This document shows positions 59,696-64,000 of a stretch of DNA of 64,000 bases, one piece after another. This DNA is from Sphingomonas sp. UBA978 (lineage in GTDB: Bacteria > Pseudomonadota > Alphaproteobacteria > Sphingomonadales > Sphingomonadaceae): NCBI RefSeq assembly GCF_002292295.1, contig NZ_DBBS01000021.1, positions 274,578-338,577 on the forward strand. Direction: 5' to 3'. Within the stretch, counting starts at the first letter, position 1; the number at the start of each line of letters is the position of its first letter. The position numbers and the translations under genes were made by a program. A model generated the notes under the pieces. That model saw only the letters and a list, made by a program, of their open reading frames with translations, ran no database searches and was not told where the DNA came from.

Positions 59696-60040
59696 ATGGA
59701 GATGACTGCACGAACCGCATCGATCGAGCCGGACGCGGGCCGTGCCGTCTGGTCGGTTCGCATTCGGCCCGTCGCGATCGGCGGCGTTCTTCGCTGTCCC
59801 GCCGATCAGTCGTTGCTCGCGGTACTGGGCCCGGCGGCACATGTGCCGATCGGATGCCGGGGCGGCGGCTGCGGCGTCTGCGCGGTGCGCGTGATCGACG
59901 GAATCGTGGAGAAAGGCATTATGAGCAAACGACACCTGACGCCGGACATGGAGGCCCGCGGCATCACGCTGGCGTGTCGCACCTTTCCACGCTCCGACCT
60001 GACGATCGCGATCGCGATCGAGCGCGAGGGCGAACGGTGA
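59696..60040 (+). CDS. XylT/DmpQ-type [2Fe-2S] ferredoxin
   Basis: A 114-residue plant-type ferredoxin. The cluster motif is GCRGGGCGVCAVRVIDG with the last ligand in LACRTFPRSDLTI; the neighbourhood VEKGIMSKRHLTPDMEARGI is very like XylT, NahT and DmpQ, which re-reduce the oxidised iron of catechol 2,3-dioxygenase. First gene of the rightward meta-cleavage operon and overlapping the next gene by GTGA. The dioxygenase it should serve is not in the window. Two ATGs, two codons apart, are possible starts. Confidence 0.88.
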   Translation: MEMTARTASIEPDAGRAVWSVRIRPVAIGGVLRCPADQSLLAVLGPAAHVPIGCRGGGCGVCAVRVIDGIVEKGIMSKRHLTPDMEARGITLACRTFPRSDLTIAIAIEREGER

Positions 60041-61497
60041 TCGACGCTCCGGACATCAAGAGTTTCATCGACGGCGCGATGGCGGGTGGAGCCAGACGCT
60101 TTCCCAACATCAGTCCGCAGGACGGCCGCGTGCTGGGGCATGTTCACGAGGCCACGCGCGAGGACGTGGATGCCGCGGTGCGTGCGGCCCGGCATGCGCT
60201 GCCGGCCTGGGCGGCATTGCCGCAGGACGAGCGGGTGCGGCTGCTGCATGCGGTGGCGGACGGCATCATGGCGCGGATCGACGATTTCGTTGCCGCCGAG
60301 GTCGCGGACAACGGCATGCCGGCGGCCTTCGCCCGGCGGGTCGACGTGCCGCGTGGCGCCGCCAATTTCCGTATCTTCGCCGATCTGGTGCGCAACGTGC
60401 CGACCGAGAGCTTCGCGATGACCGCGCCCGACGGATCGCCGGCGATGAACTACACCCTACGCACCCCGCGCGGCGTGATCGCGGTGGTGTGTCCGTGGAA
60501 CCTGCCGTTGCTGCTGACGACGTGGAAGGTCGGCCCGGCGCTGGCATGCGGCAACACCGTGGTGGTCAAGCCGTCGGAGGAAACCCCGACAGCCACCGCC
60601 CTGCTGGCGGACGTGATCGCCGCGGCGGGCATACCCGCGGGCGTATTCAACGTCGTGCAGGGGTTCGGCGCGGGATCGACCGGAGAGTGGCTGACGCAGC
60701 ATCCCGGCGTCGATGGCGTGACCTTTACCGGCGAAACCGCCACCGGCGAGGCGATCATGGCCGCCGCCGCGAAAGGTGTGCGCCCGGTGTCGTTCGAACT
60801 GGGCGGCAAGAACCCCGCGATCGTGTTCGCCGACGCCGACCTCGACCGCGCGGTCGCGACGCTGGCGCGCGCGGCGTTCGAGAATTGCGGGCAGGTGTGC
60901 CTGGGTACCGAGCGCATCTATGTCGAGCGTCCCGTCTTCGACCGGTTCGTCGCGGGTATGAAGGCGGCGGCCGAAGCGCTGGTGATCGGGCGGTCGGACG
61001 ATCCGGCGACGATGCTGGGGCCGCTGATCTCGATCGGACACCGTGACAAGGTGCTCGGCTATTATGCCAGGGCGCTGGCGGACGGCGCCACGCTGGTGAC
61101 CGGCGGCGGCATTCCCGAGGTGGATGCGGCGCTGGCGAAGGGCGCGTGGATCGAACCGACGATCTGGACCGGATTGCCCGACACGTCGGCGATCTGCCGC
61201 GAGGAGATTTTCGGACCCTGCTGCCACATCGCGCCGTTCGATGCGGAGGACGAGGTGGTCGGGCGCGCCAACGATACGCCTTATGGCCTGTGCGCGTCGA
61301 TCTGGACCAGGGATCTGGCGCGCGCGCACCGCATGGCGGCGGCGGTCGAGGTCGGGATCTGCTGGATCAACAGCTGGTTCCTGCGCGACCTGCGCACCGC
61401 GTTCGGCGGCGCCAAGCAATCGGGGATTGGTCGCGAGGGCGGCGTTCACAGCCTGGAATTCTATTCCGAGCTGCGCAACGTGTGCATCGCGCTGTGA
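60037..61497 (+). CDS. dmpC: 2-hydroxymuconic semialdehyde dehydrogenase
   Basis: A 486-residue aldehyde dehydrogenase close in pattern to DmpC/XylG, which oxidises 2-hydroxymuconate semialdehyde to 2-hydroxymuconate with NAD. The base is in SFELGGKNPAIVFADADLD and the nucleophile in FENCGQVCLGTERIYVE. The C-terminal CWINSWFLRDLRTAFGGAKQ is characteristic of the HMSD group. It starts at a GTG overlapping the ferredoxin stop and ends in a GTGA overlap with the hydratase gene. This is the dehydrogenative branch of meta-cleavage. Confidence 0.92.
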   Translation: MIDAPDIKSFIDGAMAGGARRFPNISPQDGRVLGHVHEATREDVDAAVRAARHALPAWAALPQDERVRLLHAVADGIMARIDDFVAAEVADNGMPAAFARRVDVPRGAANFRIFADLVRNVPTESFAMTAPDGSPAMNYTLRTPRGVIAVVCPWNLPLLLTTWKVGPALACGNTVVVKPSEETPTATALLADVIAAAGIPAGVFNVVQGFGAGSTGEWLTQHPGVDGVTFTGETATGEAIMAAAAKGVRPVSFELGGKNPAIVFADADLDRAVATLARAAFENCGQVCLGTERIYVERPVFDRFVAGMKAAAEALVIGRSDDPATMLGPLISIGHRDKVLGYYARALADGATLVTGGGIPEVDAALAKGAWIEPTIWTGLPDTSAICREEIFGPCCHIAPFDAEDEVVGRANDTPYGLCASIWTRDLARAHRMAAAVEVGICWINSWFLRDLRTAFGGAKQSGIGREGGVHSLEFYSELRNVCIAL

Positions 61498-62327
61498 GCG
61501 GCGTCGACACCCCGCCGGCCGTGACGCTGGCCACCGCGGAGGTGCGCACGTGGGGCGAGCGGCTTCACGTCGCGACCACCCGCCGTATGTCGATCGCGCC
61601 GATCACCGACACGCATCCCGACATGACGATCGACGATGCCTATGCGATCCAGCTCGACCTGATCGCGCGCCGACTGGCGGACGAGAAGGCGACCGTCATC
61701 GGCCGCAAGATCGGTGTCACCTCGAAACCGGTTCAGGACATGCTGAACGTCCGCCAGCCCGATTTCGGGCATCTGCTGTCGTCGATGGTGCGCGCCGATC
61801 GCTCCGCGGTGGCGATCGCGGGGCTAATCGCGCCGCGCATCGAGGGCGAACTGGCGTTCCTGTTGCGGCGCGATCTGGCCGGCCCGGGCGTGACCCCCGC
61901 CGATGTGCTGGCCGCGACCGACTATGTCGCGCCGTGTCTGGAGATCGTCGATTCCCGCATCCGGGACTGGCGGATCGCGATCCAGGATACCGTCGCCGAC
62001 AATGCCTCGTCCGGGCTGTTCGTGGTCGGCGGCGCGATCGCCGATCCGCGCAAGCTCGACCTGCGGCTGGTCGGCATGACGCTGGAACGCAACGGCCGCA
62101 TCGTCGGCACCGGCGCGGGTGCGGCGGCGCTGGACGATCCGCTGGCCGCCGTTGCCTGGCTGGCGAATACGATGGGCCGGCTGGGCATCACGTTGCGCGC
62201 GGGCGAGATCATCCTGTCGGGCGCGTTGTCGGGGCTGGTCCCGGTTCAGGCCGGCGATGCCTTTCGCGTATCCCTGGGCGGTATCGGCGCCGCCACCATC
62301 TGTTTCGACGGCGGAGACGCACAATGA
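61494..62327 (+). CDS. dmpE: 2-oxopent-4-enoate hydratase
   Basis: A 277-residue member of the fumarylacetoacetate-hydrolase-like hydratase/decarboxylase family. HPDMTIDDAYAIQLDLIARR, IGRKIGVTSKPVQDMLNV, IEGELAFLLRRDL and the C-terminal GAATICF match DmpE/XylJ/MhpD. It adds water to 2-hydroxypenta-2,4-dienoate to give 4-hydroxy-2-oxovalerate with a divalent metal. It starts at a GTG in an overlap with the dehydrogenase and is followed by its paralogous decarboxylase in another overlap, as in other meta operons. Confidence 0.88.
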   Translation: MSGVDTPPAVTLATAEVRTWGERLHVATTRRMSIAPITDTHPDMTIDDAYAIQLDLIARRLADEKATVIGRKIGVTSKPVQDMLNVRQPDFGHLLSSMVRADRSAVAIAGLIAPRIEGELAFLLRRDLAGPGVTPADVLAATDYVAPCLEIVDSRIRDWRIAIQDTVADNASSGLFVVGGAIADPRKLDLRLVGMTLERNGRIVGTGAGAAALDDPLAAVAWLANTMGRLGITLRAGEIILSGALSGLVPVQAGDAFRVSLGGIGAATICFDGGDAQ

Positions 62328-63112
62328 CGCTGGCGACATCCGTAATCGACGCGCTGGCCGAACGGCTCGACACCGCGGCGCTCACCGGCCGCGCGATCGA
62401 CAAGATCACCGACGACGTGCCGGACATGAGCTGGGCCGATGCCTATGCGATCCAGCGCCGGCTGCGCACGCGAGAGCAGGCACGCGGCGCCCGGATGGTC
62501 GGCGTGAAGGCGGGCCTCACGTCCTTTGCGAAGATGCAGCAGATGGGGGTCAGCGAGCCGGTGATGGGCTATCTGACCGATCGTGGCTCGCTCGGCGCGG
62601 ATTGCACCGTCGTCGTGGCCGATCTGATCCATCCGCGGATCGAGGCGGAGATCGCGTTCCGCCTGCGCGCGCCGCTGAAGGGTCCGGGCTGTCATATCGC
62701 CGCCGCGCTGGCCGCGATCGAGACCGTCCATGTCGCCGCCGAAATCATCGACAGCCGATACCGCGATTTCCGGTTCGACCTGAAAAGCGTGATCGCCGAC
62801 AATACCTCCGCGGCGCGCTACGCCACCGGGTCCGGCGTGGCGATGCGGCCCGGCATGGACCTCGCCGATCTGGGCATCGTCATGGAAAAGAACGGCGCGG
62901 TCGTGGCGACCGCGTCAGGGGCGGCGGTGCTGGGACATCCCGCCGCAAGCCTGGCCATGCTCGCCGATCTGGCGGCCGTGCAGGGTGAGGAGATCGCGGC
63001 CGGTGCCCTGGTCCTCACCGGCGGCGCGACCGAGGCGGTCGCGGTCGCCGCGGGCGATGTCGTCACGATCCGGTGCCAGCAGCTCGACCCGATCACCATC
63101 TACTTCATCTGA
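62324..63112 (+). CDS. dmpH: 4-oxalocrotonate (2-oxo-3-hexenedioate) decarboxylase
   Basis: A 262-residue paralogue of the hydratase. VPDMSWADAYAIQRRLRTRE, MVGVKAGLTSFAKMQQMGV, EPVMGYLTDRG and VHVAAEIIDSRYRDFRFDLK are features of DmpH/XylI. It removes CO2 from 2-oxo-3-hexenedioate to give 2-hydroxypenta-2,4-dienoate, which its neighbour hydrates; the two proteins are known to form a complex in other organisms. Overlaps the hydratase gene (ATGA). Confidence 0.88.
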   Translation: MTLATSVIDALAERLDTAALTGRAIDKITDDVPDMSWADAYAIQRRLRTREQARGARMVGVKAGLTSFAKMQQMGVSEPVMGYLTDRGSLGADCTVVVADLIHPRIEAEIAFRLRAPLKGPGCHIAAALAAIETVHVAAEIIDSRYRDFRFDLKSVIADNTSAARYATGSGVAMRPGMDLADLGIVMEKNGAVVATASGAAVLGHPAASLAMLADLAAVQGEEIAAGALVLTGGATEAVAVAAGDVVTIRCQQLDPITIYFI

Positions 63113-63124
63113 AGGAACCGGCCG

Positions 63125-63322
63125 ATGCCGATCATGCACGTATTCATGTTGGAAGGACGCACGGAAGCGCAGAAGGCCGCCTTCATCGCCGCGGTGACGA
63201 TCGCGTCCCAGCAGACCGTCGATGCGACGCCGGAATCGGTCCGCGTCATGATTACCGACCTGCCCGCGCATAATTTCGGCATCGCCGGACAGACCGCAAA
63301 GCAGAAGGGGCGGGGTCGATGA
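63125..63322 (+). CDS. dmpI: 4-oxalocrotonate tautomerase
   Basis: A 65-residue tautomerase. After removal of Met the catalytic Pro is first (PIMHVFMLEGRTEAQKAAF), and the two arginines expected for substrate binding occur at about 11 and 40 (GRTEAQ, ESVRVMI). It converts 2-hydroxymuconate to its oxo form for the decarboxylase. The C-terminus ends TAKQKGRGR, usual for the family. It overlaps the next gene by ATGA. Confidence 0.9.
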   Translation: MPIMHVFMLEGRTEAQKAAFIAAVTIASQQTVDATPESVRVMITDLPAHNFGIAGQTAKQKGRGR

Positions 63323-64000
63323 CGCAGCGACGGATCAAGGCGGCAATCATCGGGTCGGGCAATATCGGTACCGACCTGATGATGAAGATGGTCAAATATC
63401 CACAGAACATGGAGCTTATCGCCGTCGTCGGCATAGATGCGGCGTCCGAAGGACTGCAGCTGGCGCGCGAGCGTGGCATCGCCACCACGCATGAGGGGAT
63501 CGACGGGCTGAAGGCGATGGCGGTCTATCCGGATATCGGCATCGTGTTCGACGCCACCTCGGCCTATGCCCATCATGCACACGACGCAGTGCTACGTGCG
63601 GACGGCAAACAGGTGGTCGACCTGACCCCCGCTGCGATCGGTCCCTATACGATCCCGACCGTCAATGGCGACGCCAACCTCGAACAGGGCAACGTCAACA
63701 TGGTGACCTGCGGGGGGCAGGCGACGATCCCGATGGTCGCCGCCGTATCGCAGGTGGCGACGGTGCATTACGCCGAGATCGTCGCCTCCGTTTCGTCCCG
63801 CTCGGCCGGCCCCGGGACGCGTGCCAATATCGACGAGTTCACCCGCACCACGGCGGGTGCGATCGAGAAGGTCGGCGGCGCGACGAAGGGCAAGGCGATC
63901 ATCATCCTCAACCCGGCCGAGCCGCCGATGATGATGCGCGACACGGTGTTCACCCTGTCCGAGGGCGCGGACGAGGAGACGATCCGCGCGTCCGTCGAAG
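63319..64000 (+). CDS. dmpF: Acetaldehyde dehydrogenase (acylating), 3' end outside the window
   Basis: The first 227 residues of about 310. The NAD-binding start is KAAIIGSGNIGTDLMMKMVK, the catalytic cysteine is in NVNMVTCGGQATIPMVAAVS, and EIVASVSSRSAGPGTRANID and ILNPAEPPMMMRDTVF are conserved. It oxidises the acetaldehyde made by the aldolase DmpG to acetyl-CoA, with channeling between the two. DmpG should be the next gene to the right. Cut by the window end, not by damage. Confidence 0.93.
   Translation, partial: MTQRRIKAAIIGSGNIGTDLMMKMVKYPQNMELIAVVGIDAASEGLQLARERGIATTHEGIDGLKAMAVYPDIGIVFDATSAYAHHAHDAVLRADGKQVVDLTPAAIGPYTIPTVNGDANLEQGNVNMVTCGGQATIPMVAAVSQVATVHYAEIVASVSSRSAGPGTRANIDEFTRTTAGAIEKVGGATKGKAIIILNPAEPPMMMRDTVFTLSEGADEETIRASVE

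Overview
The window looks like chromosomal DNA of a sphingomonad (Sphingomonas-like alphaproteobacterium). The reasons are uniformly high GC with strong third-position G/C, dense overlapping ATGA/GTGA/TTGA gene junctions, an alphaproteobacterial-type SRP RNA, an RcnB-type periplasmic protein, an N-terminally extended ribosomal protein S9, a MerC-Zur pair and a GTTC-N7-GTTC SOS-like box. This assignment is inferred from gene content, not from a search.

Layout. 0-5.5 kb: two translationally coupled cysteine desulfurases plus an adrenodoxin-type ferredoxin, a secreted Gly/Tyr/Arg-rich protein, the 4.5S SRP RNA, a prolyl-hydroxylase-like oxygenase, an RcnB protein and an orphan [2Fe-2S] oxidoreductase subunit. 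5.6-15.9 kb: a DODA-type dioxygenase, a sugar MFS permease, two CaiB/BaiF proteins, glutaryl-CoA dehydrogenase, a ZnuD-like TonB receptor, and an operon of two tiny proteins plus tryptophan 2,3-dioxygenase, divergent from a LexA/CI-like S24 repressor. 16-31 kb: TamA-TamB, DUF6481-like protein, a spermidine-synthase-like protein, aldehyde dehydrogenase, quinone oxidoreductase, and a large GH18-like/deacetylase/GT2 fusion for exopolysaccharide. 31.5-37.2 kb: modABC, then a GH3 glucosidase with a sugar permease. 37.5-50.8 kb: mostly housekeeping (rplM-rpsI, ctaA, merC-zur, dxs, tlyA, tspO, ubiK, proC, ilvE, tRNA-Gln).

Immediately 3' of tRNA-Gln(UUG) lie a decayed tyrosine-recombinase gene and a decayed IS3-family element, the remains of an integrated element. 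Beyond these, to the window end, is an aromatic catabolic cluster. One leftward operon (LLM monooxygenase, C-C hydrolase, CoA ligase, dodecin-like mini-ORF, flavin reductase, thiolase, SDR) is divergent from a rightward meta-cleavage operon (XylT-like ferredoxin, hydroxymuconic semialdehyde dehydrogenase, oxopentenoate hydratase, oxalocrotonate decarboxylase, tautomerase, acylating acetaldehyde dehydrogenase running off the end). The ring-cleavage dioxygenase and aldolase are not in the window and are expected just to the right.

Regulatory signals read from the sequence are candidate Zur boxes at merC-zur and the TonB receptor, a ModE/Mop-like box before modA, an SOS-like box and a perfect palindrome in the S24/kynA divergent region, and a 12-bp tandem repeat before the exopolysaccharide gene. 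No CRISPR array was seen.
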